From an uncultured Clostridia bacterium (GTDB lineage Bacteria; Bacillota; Clostridia; TANB77; CAG-508), in assembly GCA_948805675.1 (NCBI GenBank), contig CAQIBN010000005.1:52493-116492 (forward strand): DNA of 64,000 nucleotides, written 5' to 3'. A model generated the notes under the pieces. It did not search any database, had not been told where the DNA came from, and saw only the letters and a program-made list of their open reading frames with translations. The translations under genes were made by a program, and so were the position numbers. Of this stretch, positions 54,987-64,000 are shown piece by piece. Within the stretch, counting starts at the first letter, position 1; each line of letters starts with the position of its first letter.

Positions 54987-56372
54987 TTATCGTCTTCCTC
55001 TTGTTCTTCTCTTTCTTATATCTTCTTCATTCATATAATAATAATTACCTTTAGAATTTTTATCATCTTGTACTTTATTAATAACAATACCTGCTATATT
55101 TCCACCAACATCTTCAATTTGTGACTTTATTCTAGCAATATCATCAATTTGTGTTCTTTCATGTTCTGTAACAATAAAACTTGTATCTACCAATCTAGAT
55201 AAAACAACAGCATCAGTTACTAAATTACTAGGAGTTGCATCAAATATAACAATATCACAATTTCTTTTTAAAGTTTCAACTGTTTTTATTATTCTATTAG
55301 ATAATAATAATTCTGAAGAATCATATGTAATACTACCACAAGGTAATACACATAAATTATCTAATTCTGTAGGTTGAATATATTTTGGCAATTCTCCTTC
55401 ATAATCTTCTATACTACTATTAAGAAAATCAGAAAGTCCAGGAACTTGTTTTAATCTAAATTTCTTATGTTGTACACCTTTTCTCATATCTGCATCTACT
55501 AAAATTGTTCTGTAGCCACCACGTGCAAATGTTATTGCTAAATTAGTTGCAACCCAACTCTTTCCTTCTCCTGGTAATGAACTAGTAATTAATACACTTT
55601 TTAAATCTCCATCTGAACCTTTCATAAACTGCAAGTTAGTTCTTAATGATTTAAATCCTTCTGCTATTTGTGATTTTGGGTCTAAGTCTATTACTCCTGG
55701 TCTAGCATTTTGATTTTTAGCAAAACTAGCAAGTGTTTTTATATTTAAAGATTTTTCTATATCTTTATCATTTTTTACTGTACTATCGAATAAGTTTAAT
55801 ACTAGAATTACCCCAACTGATATAACAAATCCAACTATTCCAAATATCCCTGCATATTTTATAGGATTAATATTACTAGGTGATGATGGTGCTATTGCTT
55901 TATCAACAACACGAATATTTTCCATATGGTAAAATTCTTTTACTTGCTCTGAGAAAACTTCTGCAATACTATTTGCTATAGTTGCTGAATCATCTTTGTT
56001 TGAATCTAATACTGAAATTTTAAGAATCTCGGTATTTTTAACAGATTCTATTGTTACATTTTTTCTTAATTGACCTACAGACTTATTTAATTGTATTCTA
56101 TTAGCTACTTCACTTAATACAGTATCACTTTTTACAAGTTCAGTATATGTATATACTAATTTTTGGTTTAATGTAACATCTGCTTGTGTAACAGATGATG
56201 TACTTTCAGATGACTTTACTAATAATAATGTAGTTGCGGCTTTATATTCTGGTGTAGTTATAAAAGCATTATAAATATATCCCACAAATAAAAATGCTAG
56301 AGTTGTTAAAATAATTAATACTTTTTTCTTCCAAAATAATTTTAAAAGCTCTTTTAAATCAATTTCTTCCAT
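54987..56372 (-). CDS. polysaccharide biosynthesis tyrosine autokinase (Wzz + BY-kinase fusion)
   Basis: 461 residues. N-terminal Wzz domain (MEEIDLKELLKLFWKKKVLI, two membrane helices), then the kinase: ITSSLPGEGKSWVATNLAIT, TILVDADMRKGVQHKKF, IVIFDATPSNLV. It ends with a GNYYYMNEED Tyr cluster and a basic RRTRGRR tail. This is the fused version of the pair at 52100-53766. AAGGAAGAGG upstream of ATG 56372. Confidence 0.9.
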   Translation of the reverse strand: MEEIDLKELLKLFWKKKVLIILTTLAFLFVGYIYNAFITTPEYKAATTLLLVKSSESTSSVTQADVTLNQKLVYTYTELVKSDTVLSEVANRIQLNKSVGQLRKNVTIESVKNTEILKISVLDSNKDDSATIANSIAEVFSEQVKEFYHMENIRVVDKAIAPSSPSNINPIKYAGIFGIVGFVISVGVILVLNLFDSTVKNDKDIEKSLNIKTLASFAKNQNARPGVIDLDPKSQIAEGFKSLRTNLQFMKGSDGDLKSVLITSSLPGEGKSWVATNLAITFARGGYRTILVDADMRKGVQHKKFRLKQVPGLSDFLNSSIEDYEGELPKYIQPTELDNLCVLPCGSITYDSSELLLSNRIIKTVETLKRNCDIVIFDATPSNLVTDAVVLSRLVDTSFIVTEHERTQIDDIARIKSQIEDVGGNIAGIVINKVQDDKNSKGNYYYMNEEDIRKRRTRGRR

Positions 56373-56638
56373 TCGTTTATACCTCTTCCTTTGCTTCTTT
56401 TAAATTTACTATTGTATTATATAATAACAACATTTAAGTTTCAAGATATTTATATATTTTTTAATAATATTGTAACAAAGATGTTATATTTATATAAAAC
56501 TTTACATATTTTCTACATTATATTCAGTCTTTCTTTTTCATTATTAATAATTCTCTTTATTTCGTTTAAATTTATTATTGTATATTTAATTATTAAAATT
56601 AATGTTATATGACATATTATGAAGATATTGTTTTTATT

Positions 56639-57178
56639 TTAAATATCTATAAGCACCCAATCATATTCATCTAGTTTAAAAATAGAACCACAGTATTCAC
56701 ATTTACCATTCATAGTAATATCCATATTAGCACCACAACCTGGACATTTTCTTGCTACTTCTAAGGTTTTAGCATTTTTTATTTTTGAAAATACCAATTT
56801 CATATTTTTAATTATTCTAATTTCATCATTTCCAGACACTATATTTCTTGTTTGTTTGTCTAGCTTATAATCTAAATATTTTGTAAGCAATCTTACTTCT
56901 ATTTCATAATTATAATCATTTTCTATAATTCTTACAATTTCTGTATCTGAAACATTTAATTCTCCATAAACTTGAATTAGACCTTCATCATCTAATATTT
57001 GTATTTTTTGTTCAAATTTTTTATATAAGTCTTCTGAAACAAAATGTTTTACTCTTGTTAAATCTTTTTTCATTACTGCAGTATATATTTGAATAAAAAT
57101 ATTATCTGCTTTTGCTTTAAATTTAGATTCTGAAAAATCCTTATCTTCTCTTAATATTTTTTCCATTAATTCTTGCAT
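56639..57178 (-). CDS. Tim44-like domain protein with zinc ribbon
   Basis: 179 residues. A Tim44-type fold (VKHFVSEDLYKKFEQKIQIL ... MKLVFSKIK) is followed by a C-terminal zinc ribbon CPGCGANMDITMNGKCEYCG. It has no membrane segment. It is a paralogue of the next gene (57309-58223), which has a membrane anchor. Function unknown. Confidence 0.7.
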   Translation of the reverse strand: MQELMEKILREDKDFSESKFKAKADNIFIQIYTAVMKKDLTRVKHFVSEDLYKKFEQKIQILDDEGLIQVYGELNVSDTEIVRIIENDYNYEIEVRLLTKYLDYKLDKQTRNIVSGNDEIRIIKNMKLVFSKIKNAKTLEVARKCPGCGANMDITMNGKCEYCGSIFKLDEYDWVLIDI

Positions 57179-57308
57179 AATTGTTTTTATAAGCTATATT
57201 TGTCTCATTTTGTATGGAAAGTGCATTATAAAAATACACTTTCCAATTTTTCTATAAAATAATTTTCTATTTAATATAGCTTACTTTTCCTCCCTTATTC
57301 TAGCTATT

Positions 57309-58223
57309 TTATAAGTTTTGTTGATATAATGAAACCTTTTTAGACATTACCCATTCTGTATTATCATCAACTATTTTAGAGTTACAATATTCACAAATTC
57401 CTACTGAATTAATATTTATTGGTGCTCCACAATTTGGACATTTATCTAATTTTGTTTTATCTAATTTCTTGATGAATGTCATTTCATATACCATTCTCAT
57501 CTTTCTATTACTATTTCCTCTAACAACTTGTTTTGTATCTTTTTTAATAATATAGTCATAGAATTCTATAACATATCTTGTAGTTATTTGAAGCATATCG
57601 TTTTGAAGACTAGCATTAGTTATTGCTGAATTTAATAACTTAAAGTCTTCCATAATATTTTGTTCACCTTTCATTTCCATACTAGTTAATTGTGATTCAT
57701 ACATGTTAAACATTTCATCTGTTATTATATCTCTTACATTTTCTAATTTAAAATTCATCCAAGCTTCTTCTATTCTCATATAAATGTTATATCCATTTAA
57801 TAAGAATTTGTTTACATCAAAACCTGGTAAATGTTTTTTAATTTCATTAATTGCTTGTTCATTATTTGTAACACTAATTCTATTTGCATTATTTATTGTT
57901 CCTGTATTTCTAATTGAATTTTTAATTAAATTAACCACAATAAAAAACACTATAAATATAATAATTGTTAATACTGTAGCGACAAAAGAACTCATACTTC
58001 CAGAGCTTCCTGTACTACTGCTTTTTCTACTTCTACTACTACCACCATAACTCCCACTATAACTGCCATAGCTACTACTACTGCTACTACTACTTCCTCC
58101 ACTATAACTAGAATGATACCCTGCATCAGCATGACTCTTATCCTGATATGAGATAAATGTTGATATAAAAATTATTATTACTGTTATTACAATTTTAAAT
58201 ACTTTTTTAAGACTTTTTCTCAT
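57309..58223 (-). CDS. membrane-anchored Tim44-like protein with zinc ribbon
   Basis: 304 residues. N-terminal hydrophobic segment (VFKIVITVIIIFISTFISY), a low-complexity Ser/Gly/Tyr stretch, a second membrane helix (FVATVLTIIIFIVFFIVVNL), a Tim44-like domain (EEAWMNFKLENVRDIITDEM ...), and zinc ribbon CPNCGAPININSVGICEYCN. GGGGGG upstream of ATG 58223. It shares the C-terminal architecture of the gene at 56639, indicating duplication. Role unknown. Confidence 0.75.
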   Translation of the reverse strand: MRKSLKKVFKIVITVIIIFISTFISYQDKSHADAGYHSSYSGGSSSSSSSSYGSYSGSYGGSSRSRKSSSTGSSGSMSSFVATVLTIIIFIVFFIVVNLIKNSIRNTGTINNANRISVTNNEQAINEIKKHLPGFDVNKFLLNGYNIYMRIEEAWMNFKLENVRDIITDEMFNMYESQLTSMEMKGEQNIMEDFKLLNSAITNASLQNDMLQITTRYVIEFYDYIIKKDTKQVVRGNSNRKMRMVYEMTFIKKLDKTKLDKCPNCGAPININSVGICEYCNSKIVDDNTEWVMSKKVSLYQQNL

Positions 58224-58395
58224 TTCTTCCCCCCTTAAATTTTACAGTTTTATATTTATAATAATACATATTATTCGAAAGATACTATTTTTATTTATAC
58301 TTTAAAATATTATCCTGTATAAAATATATTCTATAAAAATTATACAATAATGAGTTTTTTTGTCAATAAGAAATTTTTTCCTTTATATTTATCTA

Positions 58396-60285
58396 TTATT
58401 CTAAACTTTCTTGCAAATTCTCCCATTTTTCCATATTATCATCTACTTTTTTATTTAATACTTCAATTTTATTTTGTATTTCTTGTAATTTTGCATAATC
58501 TGTATATATTTCTTCTTTTAATAATTCTTCACTTAATATTTTTATTTCTTCTTCATATGTTCCTATATCTTTTTCTAACTTTTTAATTTTTGTTACTATT
58601 TTGTTCTTTTCTTTTTGCATTAAATATGTATTATTAACTACCTTTTGTTTTTTCACTTCAATAACTTTTTCTTGTTCTTCTTCTACTCTACTTTCTTCAT
58701 ATTGGTTATATTTTCCATCAAAATATGTAACTTTACCCTTTTCAAAAACTAGCAAGCAGTCTGCAATTTTATTAACGAAAAATCTGTCGTGTGATACAAA
58801 AATAACTGTTCCATTATATTCTTTTAATAAATTTTCCAAACTTTCCTTTCCTATAATATCCATATGATTAGTTGGTTCATCTAAAATCAATAAATTTGGA
58901 CACTTTTTTAAAATTTTACATAACTGCAATCTGACTTTTTCTCCTCCAGAAAGCTTATTTACCTGTTTAAATACATCTTCTCCAAAAAACATAAATGATG
59001 CTAATGAACTTCTAATTTCGGTAGTTGTTAAATTTGGAAATTCTCCACTAAATTCTTCTATTACTGTTTTATTAGAGTCTAAAAGTGCCATTTGTTGGTC
59101 AAAATACCCTATTTCTACATTATATCCCAAATTAAATTCTCCATTTATTTTATCTATCCTATTAACTAAAGTTTTTAATAATGTAGATTTTCCTATTCCA
59201 TTTTCTCCAATAACTCCAAGTTTTTTTCCTTTATATAGATTAAAAGATATATTTTGCAAAGTTTCCTTATATCCTATTTGTAAATTTCTTACACTTAAAA
59301 CTTCAGTTCCACTTTGTTTTTTCACTTCAAAATTTGTTTTAAATGTTGTTAAATCATATTTATTTGGTTCTTCTATTTTTACCATTCTTTCAATTTGTTT
59401 TAGTTTAGACATAGCCATTTTAGCTTTTGTAGGCTTATACCTAAATCTATTTGCAATATCATTTAACCTTTTTATTTCTTTTTGTTGATACTCATAATCT
59501 TTTAATTGCTTTAAATAATTTTCCTTCTTTTTGTTTTCAAAATATGTATAATCTCCAGAGTATTTAGTAATTGTTCCAAATTCAATTTCATAAACCTTAT
59601 TTACAATCCTATCTAAAAACATTCTATCATGTGAAACTATAATTACTGCTTTAGGATAACTTTTTAAATATTTTTCTAACCATTCTACAGCTTTTATATC
59701 TAAATGGTTTGTTGGTTCATCTAATAAAAGTATATCTGGTTTACTAAGTAATAACTTTATAAAAGCAATTTTAGTTCTTTGTCCTCCAGAAAACTCACTT
59801 ATCTTTTTATATTTATCTTCATTAGAAAAACCAAACTTGTTTAAAGCTATTTCATATTCCTTTTTATATGTATATCCATCTAAAATTTCATATCTTTCAT
59901 TTGCTATAGAATATTCTTTTACTAATTCTTCTGAAGAATCATCTTGCATTTTTTCTACTAATTTATTTATTTTTTCTTCTAAATCTATAATTGGTTTATA
60001 TACTTTCAAAATCTCATCTAACATCGTAATATTATCATCATCAAACTCTATCTGTTTTAAATATCCAATAACAGGATTACCTTCTTTATATACACTAAAT
60101 TTCTCTTCCCCTGTTCCTTCTTCTAATATTTCATTATTTATAATAGATTTTAATAAAGTAGATTTTCCACTTCCATTTCTACCTACTATTGCTATCTTTT
60201 CATTTCCCTTTACTTCAAAATTTATTTCTTCTAAAATTGTTTCTGCTCCATAAGATACTGAACCATTTGTTATTCTATAATTCAT
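58396..60285 (-). CDS. ABC-F family ATPase
   Basis: About 629 residues from ATG 60285 (MNYRITNGSVSYG; TAAGG upstream). Two ABC domains: VGRNGSGKSTLLKSIINNE with FSGGQRTKIAFIKLLLS, and IGENGIGKSTLLKTLVNRI with LSGGEKVRLQLCKILKK. The inter-domain linker and C-terminal coiled coil (residues 550-632) are typical. No membrane segments. ABC-F proteins act on the ribosome in antibiotic resistance or to relieve stalled translation. Confidence 0.92.
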   Translation of the reverse strand: MNYRITNGSVSYGAETILEEINFEVKGNEKIAIVGRNGSGKSTLLKSIINNEILEEGTGEEKFSVYKEGNPVIGYLKQIEFDDDNITMLDEILKVYKPIIDLEEKINKLVEKMQDDSSEELVKEYSIANERYEILDGYTYKKEYEIALNKFGFSNEDKYKKISEFSGGQRTKIAFIKLLLSKPDILLLDEPTNHLDIKAVEWLEKYLKSYPKAVIIVSHDRMFLDRIVNKVYEIEFGTITKYSGDYTYFENKKKENYLKQLKDYEYQQKEIKRLNDIANRFRYKPTKAKMAMSKLKQIERMVKIEEPNKYDLTTFKTNFEVKKQSGTEVLSVRNLQIGYKETLQNISFNLYKGKKLGVIGENGIGKSTLLKTLVNRIDKINGEFNLGYNVEIGYFDQQMALLDSNKTVIEEFSGEFPNLTTTEIRSSLASFMFFGEDVFKQVNKLSGGEKVRLQLCKILKKCPNLLILDEPTNHMDIIGKESLENLLKEYNGTVIFVSHDRFFVNKIADCLLVFEKGKVTYFDGKYNQYEESRVEEEQEKVIEVKKQKVVNNTYLMQKEKNKIVTKIKKLEKDIGTYEEEIKILSEELLKEEIYTDYAKLQEIQNKIEVLNKKVDDNMEKWENLQESLE

Positions 60286-60543
60286 GTTTATCATCCTTAC
60301 TTTATTTTGTTAGTTTTATGACCTTTTATTATTTTAACATAATTTATTGTAGGTTTCAAAAAAAGTTTACTATATTAATTGTTCTAATTGTAATAGTTAG
60401 TACAATTAGTAATATAGCAAACCTTTTATTTTATGTAAATTATTAATTTAGTTACATACATTACAGTAATAAATAATTAGTATAAACTTTAATATTAACA
60501 ATTATTGTTTATATATTTATTGTTTCATCCATATTTAAAGTTA

Positions 60544-60702
60544 TTATGATTGTACTAAAGGTAAATTTAAGTTTTTTAATAATTCTAAATCTACATTATT
60601 TTCTTCTTTTAATGTTAAATCTAGTTTTATATATTTTCTTAATCCATTTGTTTTTCTATTATATATTCCATTTTGTAATATATTTTTTATCTGTTTAAGC
60701 AT
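60544..60702 (-). CDS. possible 52-residue ORF
   Basis: ATG 60702 to TAA 60544, starting MLKQIKNILQNGIYNRKTNG and ending LPLVQS. The ribosome binding site is weak and no family is recognised. It lies in the 470-base gap 60286-60767. Confidence 0.3.
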   Translation of the reverse strand: MLKQIKNILQNGIYNRKTNGLRKYIKLDLTLKEENNVDLELLKNLNLPLVQS

Positions 60703-60767
60703 ATCTTATTCAAAATTAAAACAGAGAAACAAATAATTTTGCTTCTCTTATAAAAATACAAGTATTC

Positions 60768-61712
60768 TTATTTACCTTTTCTTTTATACGCCAAATATCC
60801 TATACCAGCCCCTCCTCCTGTAATTGTTAATGCACCTAAAACTGCTGGTGCAGAAATACTATTTATATTTTCCTTGTCATTATTTTCTTTTTTTATTGAT
60901 TTTACATTTATGTTACATATACTTTTTATTCCATTATTAGAAGATGCTGTAATAGTTACATCACCACTATTTATTGCTGTAACTTTCCCATCTTTAACTG
61001 TAGCAATCTTTTCATCTGATGATTCCCACTTAACACTTTTATCTGTTGCATCTACTGGATAAACCAATTCTGTAATTTTAATAGTATCTCCCTGGTTTAA
61101 AGATATATCATTTTTATCTAAAACAATTCTATTTACTTCTATTACTGGCTTTTCTATTGTAAGTTCTATACTATCTTGTTTTTCATTATTGCTTTTAGCT
61201 GTTATTTTTACTGTTCCTTCTTGCAGAGCTTCTACTTTTCCATCAGATTTAACTGTTGCAATATTAGTATTATTACTACTCCATGTTATTATTTTATTTG
61301 TTGCATTATTAGGCTCTATATTTGATTCTAAAGTTAATGTTTCACCTATTTCTAATTTTACTTTTTCTTTGTCTTTTATCTGAACTGATGTTACTTGTAT
61401 ATCTGTGTTTTCTTTTACTGAAGAATTTGTATTTTGTGTTGATTTAATAGATGTTGTTGTAGAATTGTTTTTATTAGAAGTACTGTTTGAACTTGTTGAT
61501 TTATATTTACATATTCCATTTTCATGTAAATGTGGCGGATTGCCTCCACAATGATAGTGATAACTTCCTAGTCCACTTTTATTTTTGTTATCTTTATGTC
61601 CTCCATTTGCATCTGTTCTACCAGAGTGTGCAAATAACACTTTTTGAAATGATAGTAATAATATTATTGATATTATTACTAATTTTAAAATTTTTGATTT
61701 TTTCTTTTGCAT
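60768..61712 (-). CDS. secreted YHYH/BIG2 surface protein
   Basis: 314 residues. Signal peptide (KLVIISIILLLSFQKVLFA), a His-rich YHYH-type segment (HSGRTDANGGHKD ... GSYHYHCGGNPPHLH), a Ser/Thr/Asn linker, two bacterial Ig-like BIG2 domains (residues about 105-180 and 190-270, each with ITWSSNN/VKWESSD and a TVK(S)DG(K) turn), and a C-terminal membrane anchor (ALTITGGGAGIGYLAYKRKGK). Likely a wall-associated adhesin or scaffold. GGGGGG upstream. A 0A-like box lies 53 bases upstream. Confidence 0.82.
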   Translation of the reverse strand: MQKKKSKILKLVIISIILLLSFQKVLFAHSGRTDANGGHKDNKNKSGLGSYHYHCGGNPPHLHENGICKYKSTSSNSTSNKNNSTTTSIKSTQNTNSSVKENTDIQVTSVQIKDKEKVKLEIGETLTLESNIEPNNATNKIITWSSNNTNIATVKSDGKVEALQEGTVKITAKSNNEKQDSIELTIEKPVIEVNRIVLDKNDISLNQGDTIKITELVYPVDATDKSVKWESSDEKIATVKDGKVTAINSGDVTITASSNNGIKSICNINVKSIKKENNDKENINSISAPAVLGALTITGGGAGIGYLAYKRKGK

Positions 61713-61764
61713 ATATATACCCCCTTTTATTTATAAAGAGAATATCATATTATTTGTACATTTA

Positions 61765-61772
61765 TTGTCGAA
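61765..61772 (+). promoter_or_regulatory. candidate 0A box
   Basis: TTGTCGAA 53 bases upstream of the BIG2 surface protein start. Confidence 0.45.
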
Positions 61773-61787
61773 TTTTGTTGTAAACAC

Positions 61788-61825
61788 AAAAAAAGTTAGA
61801 TTTTTTGTTGTAATCTAACTTTTTT
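61788..61825. terminator. bidirectional hairpin terminator
   Basis: AAAAAAAGTTAGATT pairs with AATCTAACTTTTTT, between the flippase and the BIG2 gene. Confidence 0.8.
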
Positions 61826-61933
61826 GATTTCTTGTTTATTTTTGTCTTTTGTTTATCCATTAAATTATACAATTCAACTTATTTTATTAATATCTTGTTT
61901 AGTTAGTCCTACAAATTTATAATGATTTTTATA

Positions 61934-63343
61934 TTAATTTTTACTAAATTTATTTTTTAAAGATTTAACTACAAACTCCATAGTATTTCTATTAATTATT
62001 ATAGTATATAGAACTGTTATAATAAGAGAAATTATAGATATCCATGTAATCCTCAAATAATATGTTACAAATACTATAATCAAAATAATTATGGTATTTA
62101 AAAGCAATGTAAAATCAATTTTTATTTTTATATACTTTTGTACATCTATATATCTATAAATAGCCATTAATAAATATGCAATAAATGTTGATATTGAAGC
62201 CGCATACAGTCCAATAAACTTAATTAACACTAAATTGATAATAATATTTATTACAGCTGCCAATATTGAAGTTTTAGCAATTTCCTTACTATTTTTTTGT
62301 GCTACATATATTGAGCCAATTAGCGAAACTATTATATTACATAAAGTAGATAACATTAATATTGGAATTTGATAATATGCTTCATTAAACTTTTCATTTA
62401 CTAATAAAGGAAATACAAAAGGCATTATAGCTATTATTCCTATACAAATCGATGAAAATATTTTTAAAGCTGTATTGATAATATTAGTAAAATATAGTGA
62501 ACTATCCTTATCTTTTATATACATAGATGCTGATTCTGACCAAGTCATATTGAAAATATTAAAAAAAGTTATACACATACTTGAAAATTTATTTGCAGCC
62601 GAATAAATACCATTTGCACTAATGCTCAGCATATTTGAAACTATAGTTCTATCTGAAGCATTAACAATCCACCAAGATAACATATTTGGAACTAGTGGAA
62701 TAGAATATTTCCAAATACTTTTCAAATGAACTTTACTAAATGCATCTTTTGAAATATATTTATATATTTTTTTCTTTATAAAAACATATATGGCACATAA
62801 ACAATTTGCAATTAGAGAAGCAAGTAACATACCATAAACTCCCCATTTAAATATAGCAATAAATATAACATTAAGTACAACAGTTCCAGATGCAGAAATT
62901 AAGCTTCCTATAGAATATACCTTATTATCTCCTACTCCTCTAGAAATTTGTAACATTATAGAAGAAAATATACTAGCCACAACATTTGTTGCTAAAAAAT
63001 ATTTATATTCATTATTTATGAATTGTCCCACTATAGCATATATTATTAAATAAGCTATAGATTGTAATGTTACAATTATTATAGTAGTACTTATCAAAGA
63101 TTTTTTCTCTTCTTCACTTTCTCTTGCATCTATCAAAAATCTAAATATCCCTTGATCTATTTGTAAAATTATTAATGGTAATAACAAAGAAATATATGTA
63201 TTAAGTAAATCAACTGTTCCATATTCCTCAGTTGAAAGCATAGCTGTATATAATGGTAATAAAAAGAAACTTATAAATTGTGTACATATTTTTCCAACTG
63301 CAACTATTACTGTATTTTTTACCAATTGTTTTTCTCTTGACAT
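61934..63343 (-). CDS. oligosaccharide flippase (Wzx/MATE-like)
   Basis: 469 residues, 12-14 membrane helices, family start KNTVIVAVGKICTQFISFFL and LYTAMLSTEEYGTVDLLNTY. It flips lipid-linked repeat units across the membrane in polysaccharide assembly. GGAGGAAAGG upstream of ATG 63343, 12 bases after the pyruvyltransferase gene; same operon. Confidence 0.88.
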   Translation of the reverse strand: MSREKQLVKNTVIVAVGKICTQFISFFLLPLYTAMLSTEEYGTVDLLNTYISLLLPLIILQIDQGIFRFLIDARESEEEKKSLISTTIIIVTLQSIAYLIIYAIVGQFINNEYKYFLATNVVASIFSSIMLQISRGVGDNKVYSIGSLISASGTVVLNVIFIAIFKWGVYGMLLASLIANCLCAIYVFIKKKIYKYISKDAFSKVHLKSIWKYSIPLVPNMLSWWIVNASDRTIVSNMLSISANGIYSAANKFSSMCITFFNIFNMTWSESASMYIKDKDSSLYFTNIINTALKIFSSICIGIIAIMPFVFPLLVNEKFNEAYYQIPILMLSTLCNIIVSLIGSIYVAQKNSKEIAKTSILAAVINIIINLVLIKFIGLYAASISTFIAYLLMAIYRYIDVQKYIKIKIDFTLLLNTIIILIIVFVTYYLRITWISIISLIITVLYTIIINRNTMEFVVKSLKNKFSKN

Positions 63344-63355
63344 TCCTTTCCTCCA

Positions 63356-64000
63356 TTAATCTTTCTTATTTAATAATTCATCTAATTTCTCAAATTGTCT
63401 TTGAGCATCTTTTATTTGAAGTGATACATCATGTTTATAATTTAAATCCTGTTCTGTCAATGAATTCACATCAAATGTATCTATCTCTTGAACTTTTAAA
63501 ATTTTTCCTTTAAAATTCATGTCGTTTAGAACATTTATTGTTTTATTACTATATGCAATTGGGATGATAGTCTTTCCTAATAATAATCCTATAATATTAG
63601 CATGAAATCTAGCTCCAACAACAATTTGGCAATCCCCCATTACATTAAGAGCTTCTTCTATATTGCCTCTGTAGAAATATGTATTAATTTTTTTTCTTAT
63701 CATATTATCACATTTTGTTAATATAGATTCTATTGCTTCTTCATCTTTTTCAGATTTGCAGTACGACATTAATGTTACTTGATAATCTTTTTCTATAAAG
63801 TACCTACACATTTCTACCATTTTATTTTCATATTTTTCCTTATCTACTATACTTGTCTTTCTTCCACATTCTATTACTGATATTACAACTTTCTTATTAT
63901 TTGTTATTTTTATATTTGATATATCCATTGAAAATACAATATCTGATGCACAGCGAACATTTGATAATTCTTTAAATAGATCACATGAATATTTCTCCCT
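63356..64000 (-). CDS. polysaccharide pyruvyltransferase family protein (partial, open at right edge)
   Basis: The frame is open to the window end; about 214 C-terminal residues are present. Family segments are MGDCQIVVGARFHANIIGLL and LGKTIIPIAYSNKTINVLND (nucleotide-sugar-like binding region of CsaB/WcaK-type enzymes), and upstream ELSNVRCASDIVFSMD. Adds pyruvyl ketals to surface polysaccharides. The internal ATG at 63928 has no ribosome binding site and is not the start. Confidence 0.85.
   Translation of the reverse strand, partial: REKYSCDLFKELSNVRCASDIVFSMDISNIKITNNKKVVISVIECGRKTSIVDKEKYENKMVEMCRYFIEKDYQVTLMSYCKSEKDEEAIESILTKCDNMIRKKINTYFYRGNIEEALNVMGDCQIVVGARFHANIIGLLLGKTIIPIAYSNKTINVLNDMNFKGKILKVQEIDTFDVNSLTEQDLNYKHDVSLQIKDAQRQFEKLDELLNKKD

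Overview
The window comes from a very AT-rich, endospore-forming Firmicute, most likely an uncultured Clostridia lineage. The evidence is very low GC, Shine-Dalgarno-led genes, sigma-H, an H-type small acid-soluble spore protein, Spo0A-type DNA-binding domains, and a Clostridia-like set of housekeeping genes (ligA, mutS, miaB, ftsY, pgsA, metG, glmM, tmk). Almost everything is on the minus strand. The plus-strand genes are rqcH, one foreign-looking secreted protein and sspH. I found no rRNA, tRNA or CRISPR array.

Layout. 1-2340: sigH (cut by the left edge) divergent from rqcH. 2540-6934: MmcQ/YjbR protein, a kinase remnant, a DUF4116 protein, ligA, pgsA. 7428-9924: accessory genes (DUF5662, a CoaD-like nucleotidyltransferase, an AbiEii-type nucleotidyltransferase with a partner). 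10193-19379: DUF5665, UPF0182, ftsY, a degenerate Fic protein, rdgB, a GH5 glycosidase, trxA, trxB. 19497-27284: polysaccharide deacetylase and a phage-like lysis/regulation island (GH25-LysM, small sigma factor, DUF1906 peptidoglycan-binding protein, holin, two Spo0A-type regulators). 27515-30426: secreted protein, anti-sigma/ECF-sigma pair, a 145-aa protein. 30660-33645: P-type cation ATPase behind a yybP-ykoY (Mn2+) riboswitch. 33814-47911: trhA, RNHCP, nucleoside kinase, sspH, DUF1385, mutS, an HTH protein, miaB, GIY-YIG, GNAT, ldh, tmk. 48079-64000: metG, glmM and a capsule-type module (CpsB phosphatase, Wzz plus BY-kinase in split and fused forms, flippase, pyruvyltransferase), with two Tim44/zinc-ribbon proteins, an ABC-F protein and a BIG2 surface protein.

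Main observation. Ten otherwise intact genes (rqcH, a DUF4116 gene, ligA, a UPF0182 gene, rdgB, trxB, a polysaccharide deacetylase, a 145-aa protein gene, mutS, cpsB) are broken by 17 single-base +1 frame changes, and every one has the same form. An in-frame CGG codon must be skipped by one base (the C), so that the next codon read is GGN, glycine. Restoring each site gives full-length proteins, often with the invariant family glycine exactly there (TrxB GxGPAG, deacetylase RFPGGS, CpsB NxGS, LigA GLG). I found no frameshift of any other kind. In conserved genes CGG is never used as a normal arginine codon; the five in-frame CGG triplets read as Arg lie in four accessory or foreign-looking genes. 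The positions follow the reading frame, which a sequencing error cannot do. This suggests genome-wide +1 recoding at CGG: a codon with no cognate tRNA, or quadruplet CGGN decoding by a tRNA-Gly. ligA would need three successive shifts and the deacetylase two shifts four bases apart, so the process would have to be very efficient.

Other points of interest are an in-frame UGA between the two domains of a Spo0A-like regulator, a 38-bp perfect palindrome over the ribosome binding site of a small sigma factor, candidate 0A boxes upstream of several genes, a possible AUA start codon, and a roughly 200-bp inverted-repeat element between glmM and metG.
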